A stretch of 64,000 nucleotides of DNA, taken from contig UYJD01000007.1 of NCBI GenBank assembly GCA_900618795.1, positions 1,288,276 to 1,352,275 on the forward strand, read 5' to 3'. Of the stretch, positions 46,039 through 58,552 are shown piece after piece. The notes under the pieces are model-generated. The model worked only from the letters and a program-made list of their open reading frames with translations, had not been told where the DNA came from and ran no database searches. A program made the translations under genes and the position numbers. Numbering within the stretch: position 1 is the stretch's first letter; the number at the start of each line of letters is the position of its first letter. The stretch is from Cyanodermella asteris. Its lineage: Eukaryota > Ascomycota > Lecanoromycetes > Ostropales > Stictidaceae.

Positions 46039-47329
46039 ATGGCTAGACCAGAAGTTCGGCCTCCTTCAATTGCCTGCATAGGCGTGGTTGGCAGAGAAGT
46101 AAGTTCCCTCCCCGTTTCCATATCCACGTACAGCACATCAAGTGAGGCCGTGACCACCTTCCTGTACGTAATCATACTGGGATTCACAGCAGGCTGGCGT
46201 CCTGCTTGCCAACGCAGTGTGCATTACAGTTTGATGACTCCGGAACCAGCGTCGAGGCCAGATGCCATGACAGCCCCGTCCCGGTAGTTCAATATGCCCC
46301 TTCAGTTCCGCCGTAATCCTTTCGTTCCGGGTGACTCGGCCACGGTCTGTTCTTGCAGACTACCATGGATCTTCTGATGGCACTGCTTTGCGTCGTGATG
46401 ATTGAAACACTGTGCTCGTTGATACTGTTCATGGCGCACTTGATGGCGCGACGATTGTACGGCGACAAGCTCGTTTTTCAGAGTAGCGCCTAAGTCGCAT
46501 TCACCATTCTTGCCCGTATTTGTTTGCCATAAAACATGCTGATGCCGATGGCCAGAGTCAGCTACTACATCTCTCACTGTTTCCCCCATACTCGACCCCG
46601 AAGACGGAGTTTACAGCAGCAGCGTCCCCCCCGTCTGCATCCGAGACCTCGAGCCAGGAAGCGACCGCGACCGATCGCTCCCCTCTGCAAACAACGCATC
46701 TCGTTGCTCCGATAGAGTTTTCCTTCCTACTTCAATCTTCCCTCGATGCCTTTGCGTTCCGTGCTCGTGATCGGACACGAGTCGACCAGGACCTCGGGCT
46801 CTTGCATGCCGTCGACGAAAGGTTGAGCGTCTGGGGATGGGAGACACCGACGGGCACCAAGTTCATAATCGTTCTTGATGCCTGGGGAAAGCCGGTCCAA
46901 CCACATGGTGGCGACGGAGACACGAATTATTTGCCTGGCATGGGCGGCGGCGGAGGCTTGGCATGGGGCATGAAGGACGGAGATTTGAAACCAGTAAGCA
47001 ACCATTCATGTCTGAAGCACATTCATCCAAGCCCTCCACATCGGCTCCTGATAAAGCCAATGGCTGTTCTCAGGACGTCAAACCTCTTCTGCGCCGGATC
47101 ACCTTGCTTGATCGCAATGTACTGAACTCTGCCGCAGGCCTTCCGCGCGTTACAAACTGCATATATAAGGCTTCTCCAGAACCCATTCTATGCTCCTGAC
47201 GATCATGTTCCCTTCGAAATGGCGACAGAAGACTACCAGGACCAGCCTCGACCTATCAAGAGCAAGAGATTTGTCAATGAAGTCTACAGGATAGGCATGA
47301 GCTGGGAACCCGGAGTTGGCAACCTTTAA
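46039..47329 (+). CDS. TCA17: TRAPPC2L/Tca17-like TRAPP complex subunit (sedlin fold)
   Basis: Longin-fold subunit associated with TRAPP tethering complexes in ER-Golgi and Golgi traffic. Three exons: 46039-46098 (MARPEVRPPSIACIGVVGRE), 46556-46993 and 47138-47329, total 229 residues, all phase 0. Exon 2 continues the longin sheet (SQLLHLSLFPP), then a Ser/Thr-rich insert, FSFLLQSSLDAF, VDQDLGLLHAVDERLSVWGW, TGTKFIIVLD and DGDLKP. Exon 3 gives AFRALQTAYIRLLQNPFY and ends after VNEVYRIGMSWEPG. The DADLKP-AFRALQ junction is a strong landmark of the family. The first intron is 457 nt, longer than usual. Splicing at 46555 gives SQLLHL; the AG six bases later is a possible alternative. Confidence 0.88.
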
Positions 47330-49052
47330 GGGGACTGACAAAGATGCACCCTCGAACCGGAGGAGAGTTGATGCCATCAGCAACGTATCGCGGAACCATC
47401 GACAGATGACAACGAGGGCCTGCAGTCATTCGAACAAATCGTGACATAAGAAGAAGTGTGCATATTACTACTACCGCCTGGTTTGTGGAGGTCTCGTCTG
47501 TACAGATCCAGATCCAAGCTGGCAAAGGCAGAATTCCTCTAACGCCGAGGCGTGAGCAATAATACGTGAATCTTATCTACTGATTCGGACGGGGACGCTA
47601 TCAATCGGATTCGAACCTGTAATCAACGGTATTATGCTGATGGTGGGGCGATTGTCCCCGGCATCGTGACCTTTCTCCGGTTCGATGACGCTGCCGATTG
47701 AAGTCTCTACCACTGATTGCACCATCAGCACCGTCCAACATCGGCTGTGACAGCATCATAACCACCATGTATTTCCTGCCCGACATTGTGGCTTGACACC
47801 AATTAGCTCGCCGTTCTGAAGGGATTTGTCTGACGTGCACACGAGAGATCGCTAGCGTGCTGAACTGTCGCTGGGCCACTGGCACGTCCCTATTTGCAGG
47901 AGTAGCCTGCTGACCAAAAGGGGACTCGGCAAAGACCCTGATCCGATGCGGTCGAGCGTGCAACGGCTACCAACGGTAGCCACGCCGCATAAGGACGTAC
48001 TGTCCGGTAATGACTCGACCTCGGACGCATCCCAAAGCGATCAGCCAAGAGGCGATATCTTCGTTGTCTTGACATCTGCGAGGAGCAAAATCTTCGGCTC
48101 CACTGGCTCTGCGCCGTTCTATGGCAGACCGCAAAGTGCTGGTAAGCTCGGTGCTGTCTCTGTGCTGCAGTCCCTGGCGCTAGCATCAGAGCCAAGTTGC
48201 GGGCCGAGCGGAGTCTGACACACGAGAATGCCCGTGTGCAAGAGGCAGTCATTTGTTCCTTCAAGCACGATGATATGGCAACCTCTGGCAGGCGTCGATT
48301 ACTGTGTCCGTAGTTTCTCTGTGGGGTGGAGAGTGCAGGGCTGTAGATGTAGGCTTTTGAACGCCGCCTTGGGGATCATCTTGGTGCCTTCATCCGCTTG
48401 CGGACGGCTTCTTGTCCGTAAAGGGTGTTTCTGGAGTACTTTTCGATCACGATCAATGTGACAGCAAACACAAATTAAGCAAGTACAACGAATACAAAGG
48501 CAGCAACTACCGTCTGCGAGTTGAACGATCACTTCAGCCAAGGCACGGAGTCATAGCTAGTGGTCATGCCGGCGGTGAACTTGAGTTTTGGGCGAGCTCA
48601 GTAGCAATAGAAAGCCGATGCATCGCAATCTCATCGGACCCCATGATATTCCCGGCTGAACCCAGAAAGAACAAGGAAAACGTCCAGCATTCGAAATTGT
48701 TACGTCTGATCTTTGACTAAGGATCAAACATGGGATGTCAAAGCCCGGCTCAACTTGTCCGAAGTCTATCATATTTGTGCAAGACACGAGCCGTTCGAGG
48801 TAGCGCTTCGACTGAAACCAAGCCATGACACGACAAGATGCCCCTTGAGCGAGTCAACCTCATCACAAACGCACAAAGATCCACCATCCCGGCCGTTCAA
48901 TCATGTATACAACAAAGTCCTATCATGATGCAAAATTACCGATATGCTGGTCGCTAAAACGCAAAAAAAATTCTGGTATAAAAGATGAAAAGATCTGCAG
49001 CAGACTGGCAAGACGACAGACCAGCTGCCGTAGTAGAGACTGCCATTGCATC
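47330..49052. other. Intergenic between convergent genes, 1.7 kb
   Basis: No gene supported. A 71-bp stretch (47590-47660) with perfect 7-bp ends and a GATTCGAACC box was examined as a tRNA and rejected. Confidence 0.45.
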
Positions 49053-51227
49053 TCAGCGTTCTTTGTCGAATCGTGCCAAGCCACTCAAGCCAGGGAGGGA
49101 CCGCAGCAGGCTTCCGGCCAGGGTCCAGTTGTCCAAAGACGTGATGTGTTCTCGAAATGCACGTGTCATTGCATAGCGATTGCTTTGTTGATCCATGTAG
49201 ACGGTCTCTCCGTCGGCGTAAGGCCAATTGACTGATAGAGCGTTTATAGTAATCTCTGCTTGGCCATATTCAAGGTCGATTAGCGTATCCCGAATCCGAG
49301 GCCACGGTAGATAATCAATGTTGGCCGTATGGGGCATAAAGCACTGCTTCGGTGTCGGCCGAAGCCAAGGAGGAATGCGTTCATAGTGTTCGCGTGTTGG
49401 GCTGATTTGCCACTGTCAGCCGTTAGTGCCTTGTCAAATGCGCTTGATGATTAATTTTCCATGTATCGCTCAGCTAAGCTCTGCAGCCGCAATTGTCCAT
49501 AGCGTGCGGCTCTAGAGATGATCGTGGGCATTATGAGACGCTCGTCTCAAAATGCGACCACTCCAGTCTTCATTGCAAAAGGTCGGGTCCTGGATAAATG
49601 GGAGAAGGGATACAAAAACAAGCAACTCACCCTCATGAGAGATGTCACAAGCCAAGCACACGCAAGACGATCCGATGGCCGCAGATTGCGGTGAGCACCA
49701 AAAAGTTCTGCAGCCCAAGTCGGCAAAGGCAATTCGTTGTCGAAGGTCGTTGGCTCGAAGGCAGCCCGCATGTCGACATCCTCGAAACCGAGAATGTCCG
49801 CAGGATTTGCACCGTCTCTTAACATCTGGCGTTTCAACTCCCGATACCCCGCGTAAACCCCACTATACATGCCACTCAGTGGCTTCTGGTCGTCTTCGGT
49901 CAGGGGCTGAATCAAATATACGGGAATCTGTATGTTGAGATCGACCGGCTCCCCTTGTGACGGGTGCAAATTATCAAGTTTGCCGAACAGATGCAAAGTC
50001 GTCAGAGGATTTTCGTCTGGTGCGTTCCAGCTCTGGCGTTGTAGTCCCGCTCGGTCTTGCTGGTCGGGCGCTACCTGTGCACTTTGGCTAACTTGACCCG
50101 CTTGGCCACCAGATGGCATGTTCCAAGTTGGGTCTTGCATGCCTTGAAGTCTCCAATCATTCGAACTTTCGCTGTCGACAGCCATTGCCATCTCCAGTTC
50201 TGAGACATTTTGGCTGTTGAACCCTTCGACTTGTTTTCCAAATGCAGCATCGTAGTTGAAGAAATATGAGTTCTCGTTCCGACCAGTCATACTCGAACTT
50301 TCTTCCTGTTTCGGGTCAGCTTACCACGCACTGAACAACTTGAGATCACGCCAGGAGGCCGTAGCTTGATACAGCTACGCTGCGAAACTGCCATCACCTG
50401 ACCGAAGGTCAGAATGCCCTGTACGACCCACTTCTCCGGCCAGTAATGTCTGACGGTCGTTCCTGTTCAACGGGTCTCCTTACCGTAGATCTAGATGCGG
50501 ACGTAGAAACGAAGGCATCTGCTCTTTCATCTTTTATGACTGGCGTCCCTTCCACCTTGTCGCTTCCGTGTGGCGTAGGCGGTTTGATGAGTAGTTTCTT
50601 TGCGTCGTCGAGCAGCTCATTGGACAGTCCGCCTTCCTCAACATTTTGTACGAAGCCTCTGAATCGAGGCTTGAGTCTATCCGGAAGAGCATTGAGGAGC
50701 AATTCAAGGATGTCCCTGAAATTATCGACTTCGTGCTCAAGCTCGCCAACCCGCTGTCGCAGTGATGAAGGTTTTCGTTGATCGATGGTCACGTCATATA
50801 CGCATTTCGTGTTTGGACGATTTTGGCATGCCTGACAGATAGGTCGCGCTCCATCACACTGGACGATGGTCAGTCTGAGGAAGATGTGGGCTGCTGAGAA
50901 GCATCGATCTGTTCATCAGTTCCCGAGCATTGCAAAGGCAGATGGTCTCAGCAACATGTGTTATAGGCTCGGTCCTGAGAGAGGTGATCGCTTGGCAATG
51001 GCATGACATACCTTGCTTTTTCTTTGTCTGCAGGCGACGCAGGCAACCGGAGTGATTTTCCCTCTACGGGATATCAACTTGGCAGCCTCGGAACTGGTCG
51101 ATAGTTGCAAGGTGGCAGGGGCAGAGACTGGTGTGCTCGGAGTTGCAGAGGACGAGGGTGTGTTCGGAGTGTCCTGCTGAGACTGCAATTGCGGCGGCGA
51201 GCCGCTTTCTGGACGAGAAGAGGCCAT
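49053..51227 (-). CDS. Zn(II)2Cys6 transcription factor with DUF3425-like C-terminus
   Basis: Nuclear DNA-binding regulator, target unknown. Four exons: 51227-51012, 50858-50484, 50305-49631 and 49412-49053, total 541 residues, every junction in phase 0. The first splice completes the zinc cluster: C63-X2-C66-X6-C73-X6-C80-X2-C83-X7-C91 (ACVACRQRKSK joined to CDGARPICQAC). A leucine-rich helix follows (LRQRVGELEHEVDNF), the usual dimerisation element. The region is Ser/Gln-rich until the DUF3425-like block, with IPVYLIQPLTEDDQ, LACAWLVTSLMR joined to WQISPTREHYERIPPWLRPT, and YLPWPRIRDTLI. Introns are 153, 178 and 218 nt, long for the window. Unlike the factor at 23.7-25.4 kb, this one has an intact zinc cluster. 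Confidence 0.88.
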
Positions 51228-53085
51228 ACACCAGACTTGGATGGGCTTGGCACACGAGGCATGATCCAGGGGTGGGGCAACTGCACGGCGGGCGAAGCAG
51301 TTCAAGGGCGTTGAAGCATTGCTGGTCCGAGGCAGACGGTGGAGTGGACAGAAAGAAGAGCGGACGAGGTGTGTTGAAAAAGAGCGGCGTTTGCAGGTTG
51401 AAGCGGTCAGGGTTGGCTGGCGAAAGCCGGGGGCGAATGGCAAACGGTAGAGGTGAGTAGTATGAAGTAGTAGGCAGGTCGGTCGAGCTCAGAAGTCCTA
51501 GAATGAGCTAAGCTAGTCAGCAAGCAAGCCAAGTCAAATCTCAGTCGTCTCGAGCATGGTAAGACAACGGAGCGTGAGCGTCCGGCAAGACAACGTTCTT
51601 GCTGCCGTGCGGTGTAGGGATGCTTGGGAGATGTTTTTGGAATCATAATGCTGCACTGCAGTTCATTGCACTATCGTCATCATTGTTGCGCTGCTACTGG
51701 TCCCAATGCAGGGCGTGTGTTTGGCTGATTCGCGTTAGCCGTGCAGCTCGACCGGCTGTCGGTCAGCACTCAGCAAGCCCTGCCTTGGTGAGGTACAATA
51801 CGGTACCCTTGGTCTCTGGTAACTGAAATGCCGTCGTCCTTTTGCCTCTGCTCTCGTCAGGGCGGGCGCAACGACAATGCGAGAGCTGGGTGGATACTCG
51901 CCCTCCTGTTTCGGAAGAGCTTCCGGGGCCACGGCATTCTAGACTGTGCGCCGGCAACAGAGGCAGGCACATCGTGTCCGCCATCACCGTCACCCGCCCC
52001 TCGTTTCCACCGCCACGCAGGTGGCGTCATGTGCCGAAGAACTTGAGGTTAGCAAGATGCTGCTAGTACTACACGCTGCCATGTCTTGCGAAAAACCTGT
52101 ATTTGCCGGAGAAAATGGCGTACGATGAGACGACGATCAGAAGCGTTGATGGAGTGCGTGCCTCGCCTGTCGGAGACCCTGAGCGCGGAGCAGCAGCCAG
52201 TTGCGGCTGCGACATGGCTCCTGCTACAATCGGCAGCACGCCTCAGCCGCAAATCGCTGCCTACGCCGCCGCACAACCTTGGGAAGGAGCGCTGCGGGCG
52301 AATCAGCGTCTTCAGGGTCCACGCAGCTGTGGCGCCGGCGCTTTGGTAGCCAAGTGAACAATATTACCTGCGGTGGCAATTCTACTCACCACCGCCAATG
52401 CTCATTCTTCTTCTTGCACCCGCGTTCTGCCAATTGGCGAGCCTTCAATTAGCCGCTAACACACCTCTGCGCATTGACTGCCGCAGATCGCGGACGCCCA
52501 GGTTCCCTTTTCGTGCTATTGTTTTCACGAGCCAAGTCACAAGCATACGCCATGGTGCAGCAATTGCAGATCCCACCCACATGAACGTGTCATAGCCATC
52601 ACAGGGTGGATGGTTAGCATTTCTGGCGACCGCCGGACGCAATAATTGCTTTTAGCATTACTATTGCTTCGGTACTGACTCTTGTGCGTGTACAGTAACA
52701 CTCAATGCGAAAGATCTGCGCTGTCTCGTGCACCGGCACTCCTTCGTCCGTAAAGCGCCGATATCTGATACGTGGTCCCATTCCGAGAGCTTTTGCCACC
52801 GCCTCTCATCCACTCGCCTCTACCTCCAGCGGCGTCCGCAAACACCCATCCGGCAACCGTCGACTGGCTGCCAACCTCCCTAGCAGTCCTTCGCATGAAC
52901 TTCGCCAACTGCCGGAAAATTCTGTTGTCATCAGATCACACCATGGGAAGCACGGAATTCCATTTGTCGACCTCGAGCTTCAAGTTATGCCATGCTCACC
53001 CACGCCGTGCTCAACGCTCCTCTTTGCTGTCTGCCACAGGATCCACGCTCGAATAATGGAACGGTTTGTTGCAGTCGACCTCTTC
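51228..53085. other. Intergenic, 1.86 kb, no gene seen
   Basis: Short frames on both strands overlap, but none is protein-like. The first few hundred bases should hold the promoter of the leftward factor. Confidence 0.45.
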
Positions 53086-55447
53086 TCATGGCTTAGGCTG
53101 TATGCGTTCTAGCATCGCCTTTTCGCGTTGCTTCTCCTGCGCTCGTTCCTCTATACCTTCGATACCCTTGCCCCATGTTCCAGCCTTGCGCCTGTGTACC
53201 CAGTCAGCATGAATAATTCGTGTCGGCAATGGGTCCTTACCCCCATCGCATCATTCCCCACATGTGAGTCCATGCTAGCTTCGGTGGAGCCTCGTCCACA
53301 ACTCGGAACGGGCTCGCTCCATGCTGAAAAATGTCGGTGCTATTACCTCCACCCACGTCTCGTTGAGCTTTTGCCACCGATTCGGCGTCCGTCAGGTCCT
53401 TCTGCGTGCTTTCAATTGACGCTTCCCAGCCGCGCATGTCCTGACTCAGTGGTTTCCACAGTCCGCCTTGCGCGGCGCGATCCCACCATCCCTGGCTGCA
53501 GAGCTCCCATAATCGAGACTCGGCTCGCTTGTATGCAAAGCGCTCGTCTTGTCCGGTGAACGTCTGCGTTTTTTGGAAGTTGGGCCGCGCTAAAGTCACA
53601 TCGTTTAGCTTGGAGCTGGCCAGTTCCACGTATCGGGAGGTTGCTGCAGATCGACCAGCTCCATATACAGGCCCAAAATCTGCGTCCTCGTCGGCAAGAA
53701 TGGACCTAGGCTCTCTGTGAGGCTCAGTTGAGTGCTTCGAGATCTGCTCCCTTTGCTCATTAGATTCATACGTAGACACGTTAGGCCTAAACGGACTTGT
53801 AGCATCCTGATAGATTTCGCTAAGCGTCTCAGCATAGACACTATCACCTTCCTGCTCCTGGATCGAGACGCTCTGTTTCCCAAGTCCGCTACCGTGGCGC
53901 TGGTCCGGGAAGAACAGCTCATCAGGCCCCGAATCCGCACGAATCAGCAATCTACATCGCGATTCGTACAGGGCATCCAACAGTGTGATGAAGCGCCGTG
54001 CCTCGTTCTTTCGCAGGGAAGTGAGCACGGGCACTTCAGTCAAGATTAGCGTGTGAAATGTCGAGGCCAACGTGATGTAGTCGGCGGGACCCAGATAAGC
54101 TCCACATAGCTCTTCGAACGTCCAGAAGCTAGTGCCCTCGTACGCTTTGGGCACACCGACTTTGCGTCCGTACACCATGAGCTCTTGCCGTCGCCATGGC
54201 ACATCAGCCACGCTCAAGTGGGTTGAGCCGACAGCCTTGAGTATGCTTGATTGCCAGATACTTTCATCCGCCAACATTGGCGGCGGTGGAGAACCAGACG
54301 TGGACTCGAAGTAGTAGCTTGGTAATGCGCCCTCGCTGGCATCAGTCAGGTCGTCTTGCACCCTTTCTCCCTCGGACGAACTGACAGCAGAGGCTACTCC
54401 TGCCTCGTAACCTTGACTGTTGGCAGCCGTGGCCCGTGGTCTTCTCGAGCTGGCCTCGCGTCTTCTAAAGTCCGTCGAGGATTCCATGTTCCAGGTCTCG
54501 CATCGAGCCTTGAGCACGTCCAGGAATTGTGTGAAGTCGTTCTGTCTCGAATTGATGCCTTTCGCCATGTTTTCCCTCACACCGCCACTCAGGAGATTGC
54601 GCAGCCCAGCGAAACCCAGGCCCGTGGTTGAGCTCGATGGGAGTGCAAATTCTACCCCAGACGCCTTGGAAAGTTCCTCTGGCATCCTGTTACTGGTCGC
54701 AACCAAGACCCCACCAAGCTGAAAGAACGAGGTGAACAGATTCGAGAGTATCTTGGACGCAGCGCGATCTGGCAGCTGGAACTCGTCCAAGAACAGTATC
54801 GGCGACGTTGAGATCAGGTCTCGTGCCATGGCGAGCAACGTATGCTCGGGCTCAATGCCGCTCATGGCCCGCTGCGACTGCTCGATCCTAAGCTGCTCGA
54901 TGCGTGCAAACAAGTCCAGCATGAATGCGTTGAAGTGATATCGTTTCTTCTTCCGATTGGGCAACGAATCCGCCAGCAAGTCTATCAGCATACTTTTTCC
55001 GGTTCCAACTTCCCCGTACAAAAGTAGTCCCTGTGGCGAGTCGATATGCAACGCGGCGTCCCGACTGCTGAATTTCCTTGTCAGTGCCAACGACTCCGTG
55101 TCGTGCGTCCTCAGCCTGCTAAAGAGCCCAGATAGGCGCCCGCGCCCATCGTCGGAGCCCTTGCTCGAATTTCGCGAGGGACCCCAATGTGCGGAGTCAT
55201 CGTTGTGGCTTGTAGCGCTCTTCAAACGAGATGACCGTGCAAGAGTCCTGGTCACCTGCTCCAATTGTACACGATATTCGACTGTTGGTTCGTAATCCTT
55301 CAGGCGATGGTAAAGCTTCTGTAGATGAAGAGCAAGTCGATGCTGCGCCGGGTCCGGAGAGATTTTTTTCGTTGCGACGAGGGCCCTGTACAGCACCAGT
55401 GGGTTGGTTATCGTGAGTCCGGTCTCGGCCCTGGCGATGGACTGCAT
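53086..55447 (-). CDS. AFG1: AFG1-like AAA-type ATPase
   Basis: Mitochondrial inner-membrane-associated ATPase that assists turnover of mitochondrially encoded subunits. Exon 1 (55447-53241) and a last exon (53191-53086) join over a 49-nt intron (GTAAGG...ACACAG), giving 770 residues. The Walker A motif GEVGTGKS is at 145-152, Walker B ILFLDE at 217-222, then QLPDRAASKILSNLF and ATSNRMPEELS. The last exon restores MMRWG-RKAGTWGKGIEGIEERAQEK, which fits the family's C-terminus; reading on without splicing would stop right after MMRWG. Two disordered inserts (residues about 75-125 and 340-420) explain the length over yeast Afg1 (509). No clear mitochondrial presequence is visible at MQSIARAETG, so a further upstream exon may be missing. 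Confidence 0.9.
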
Positions 55448-56341
55448 ATTTGCATGGCCGTTGGCAGCTGGTCTTCAGTCGATCGTCGGCCGCCACAGAG
55501 CCTGGCATAAAAGGAAGCGTCGAAAGGAGGACCGATGGCTCGACAAGCTATCGGGACACGTGCAAAAGCAGCCGGCAACTTTGGGAGACGATACAGAGGG
55601 GTTTATATGAGCGATCTTTCTAATTAGGTGGCGGTCGGCCCGGTCGGCTTGTTTTCGCGAAGATGCAATTTGGAAGGAAGGAATCGTGCAATACTAAATT
55701 ACTGAGGATATTCGTACTTCGACATTCGTCTCCGGAGGCGATTTGCTCTGTACCAAATGACTTGCCTGGGAGTGGAGGGGACGACCGGCAAGATGTTGTA
55801 TCCAGTAGCCCGAGCAGCTATGGTTGGTCAACAACAGCTACTCCTACCACCGAAGGAAGGTGCAGAACTGCTAGGTAAGGTAAGATAAGTAGTGCTGGCG
55901 AGTGTCAACGATGTGTGGTGACGTCGACATCGATCTGCCGAGGATCTCACCTCATCGGAGTCCATCTGCAGGAGCATCGCCCTACAACCAGTTCCATCTG
56001 CGCGCTGTCGTTTCTCGTTTGATAGCAGGACATGGTGCGGACAGATGCACCCTGTGCGTCTGTCAGTACATCCCAAGCGCTACATCGAGAGCTGCCTGTG
56101 CTAGATGCTTTGCACGCGCAGGAATATCATGGCTAGATAATTGTGCAGCTGATGATTTTGATCTCTCAAAAAAAATTACCTAATGACTGGGCCCCACGTA
56201 GGCGTTCCTGTTACCTCAGTATTTTGAACACAAGCCGTGCAAAGTGTAGAGCCTCACAACATGGGGTAGATGACAGCTTGAGGCTGATAAATTATTACGC
56301 TGACCCCTGCTTCTTCCACGTACCTCGTCCGGCGGAGGGCG
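55448..56341. other. Divergent intergenic region
   Basis: About 0.9 kb between the AFG1 and Irc6-like starts; no gene or clear element seen. Confidence 0.4.
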
Positions 56342-57876
56342 ATGTCAAGCGCAGCCATGGACATCACGAATCCTAAACATATTCTCATCATCGGGCGGCC
56401 AGGGGTATCAATTCAACCGATTCTCGACGGTGAGCCTTGTACGTACATGCAAATCCCTAGCAGGTCGCTGACAACCATCGTCTCCTATAGCACTCACGCA
56501 GAATCATTCTACAATCTCCGGAGAACACCAAGCCAAATCAGCCGAGTCATCAACTCAGGGCGAGCTCGTCCATAGCATATCAAATCCATACTACCGTGTC
56601 TCCATCCCGATATGGAAGGATGAGGTCCCAGATGAGCATGCTTGGGCTCAGCAATGGAAGGCAGAAGACGGCGCAAAGGACGTGATCCGTGCAGTCGGCG
56701 CTTGGGTTGTAGCATTTCAGAAGCCTGCAGGCGAGGCCGAGAAGGTATGCGATATTTATTTCATTTTTTGTTTCACGTCCCTCGACTCTTTGGACCTCGA
56801 AATTGCTCGCATGGATGTTGTCGTGGACGATCGAGCCCATTACGTTGATGCTGCGACCCCAGAAACCAACACGGAAAGCGCCCTTGTGTTAACATTTGGA
56901 GTCTGGTGGCTCTTCATGGCAGTTCACCTGAGCAGGTGATTTTCCCAGTGCCCAGGCGTCTTATGCCGCGGGCTATACAAGACCCTCCCTCGCTCGATGC
57001 GAGACAGCTATCTACAGGACTTGGCTTCTCCGTGTACCAGTAGAAAGCTAACTTGCCTGCTTTTCCTAGACCGCTCTCTCCACCCTCCTAAACAGCATCT
57101 CCTCTGTCATCAACTCCCAATCATCGTCTTCTGATCAATACGACGCCCCCGAAGCAGATACAGTTCGCATCGCTATAGCAGTCCCTAGAAGCCCCGCGAG
57201 AACGAATACTGCCTCGACACAGCCAGACAACCATCCAGCCCTCGACCTCGACCTCGAGATCGACCTCGAGATCGACGACATTTGTCTAAGCGCCGGAAAT
57301 TGGGAGTACATAGATGGGACCTTGCCCCACGAACCTTTCACCACGGAGGGATCTACCATCACCGACTCGGCGCAGTCTCTCAACGAGTACGGCGAGAGAA
57401 GCGGGGTTCCACGCTTATTGGAAGCGCTCCAATCCGGCGAATGGGATTTCCCAGGAGATGACGAGGGCGTCGACTTCGCCGGGTTCGAAGATGGCCGTGG
57501 TGGTGGGGGCGAGGTCTCCGGCGAGGAGCCTCTGTTTGGAGAAATGGCGGATGGGTTCGGGGAGTTGCTGGCAGCTGGCCGGGACGCCCGAGCAGAGCGG
57601 TTGCTGAGGACAGACAGCGAGGACGAGGACAAGGGGGAAGACGACGACGACGACGCGGACGAGACATGGCGGGTGCGTGGAGGGTCAAACGAGGCTTCGG
57701 TCGGGGATCAGGTGGTTGGTTCAAACGAGTGGGCGACGGACAACGATGTCGAGGACCTGCAAAAGATGATGCTCCGATTGCAGGCTGCTCGAGACCTGGG
57801 CGCCGACCTGCCGATGGTAGAGAGGAGGCGGGTCGCCGCCCTGGCAGTGAGCCAGGTAATGAAGAGCATGAAATGA
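56342..57876 (+). CDS. IRC6: Irc6/p34 (AAGAB)-like adaptin-binding protein
   Basis: Pseudo-GTPase that binds clathrin adaptor subunits and aids AP complex assembly. Exons 56342-56429, 56491-56744 and 57070-57876 (introns 61 and 325 nt), total 382 residues. The N-terminus ITNPKHILIIGRPGVSIQPIL has the Rossmann-like start of the family. Exon 2 carries YYRVSIPIWKDEVPDEHAW and VIRAVGAWVVAFQKP. Exon 3 carries DTVRIAIAVPRSP, WEYIDG, NEYGERSGVPRLLEALQSGEWDF and the C-terminal helix DLQKMMLRLQAARDLGADLPMVERRRVAALAV, the adaptin-binding end. An in-frame ATG at 56357 is an alternative start. Exon 3 also has a short acidic DLDLEIDLEID repeat. The frame stays open for 64 codons past the second donor, so a retained-intron form is possible. 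Confidence 0.85.
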
Positions 57877-58552
57877 GCTGGACTCCGAACCGAAGGCTCA
57901 ATACGGATCTACAGGCCTCTCTCATGAGCGGCAATGTCGAGCAAAGTGAACCATGTTGGAAGGGCAAATGCACAATTCAAAATGATGATTGTCATCTGCG
58001 ATACCTGAAGATAAATGTTGTTGACATGATCGTCAAGTTAATGCAGATCATTGCAAAGGTATGCCGAACCGAGACAGACGAGCTGTAAAAAACGCGAGCA
58101 TGAACCTGGTTCCGTTCCTCTTCCCCGCTCGGCTTTTAGCCACTATAAGTACAAGAGCAATCCGACCCAGTCCTCCCATAGCCCGAATAGGAGTGCTTAG
58201 CCGTCAGGAACAGCTATTCGCAACGTGGGCAATTTCGAATGCCGGCAAGACCTCAATCATTGTTTGACGCGCCGGCGGCTGGCATTGGCCTGGTTGACCA
58301 TGTCCCACACCTCTTTCAATGCACAGCCTTGAACAACCTGTACAGATAGTCCCACGCATCTCTCCTTCGCCCCCTCAATGATGGCCGACAAGTACCAGAG
58401 CTCTGTCGTAAAGGTGGTCATCACTTCTCTGCGTTTGGTACATGATCGTGTTACTTCGTTATCTCCAACTTTGCCGCTCCATGCCAACGAACCATTTGCA
58501 AACGACCATGGCATGGTCAGGGCACAACCCGATACAATGCATGGTGGTGTGC
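57877..58552. other. Convergent intergenic region
   Basis: 3' ends of the Irc6-like (+) and FHA-RING (-) genes face each other. On the minus strand a 99-codon frame (58556-58257) starts inside the RING gene's stop codon; it is not counted as a gene. Confidence 0.4.

Noticed and set aside
47590-47660. tRNA-like 71-bp segment: 7-bp complementary ends and a GGTTCGAATCC box on the minus strand
   Set aside because: The T stem does not pair (about 2 of 5 bp plus a closing A-T), the spacing from the T loop to the acceptor arm is 12 instead of 5, and no D or anticodon arm forms.
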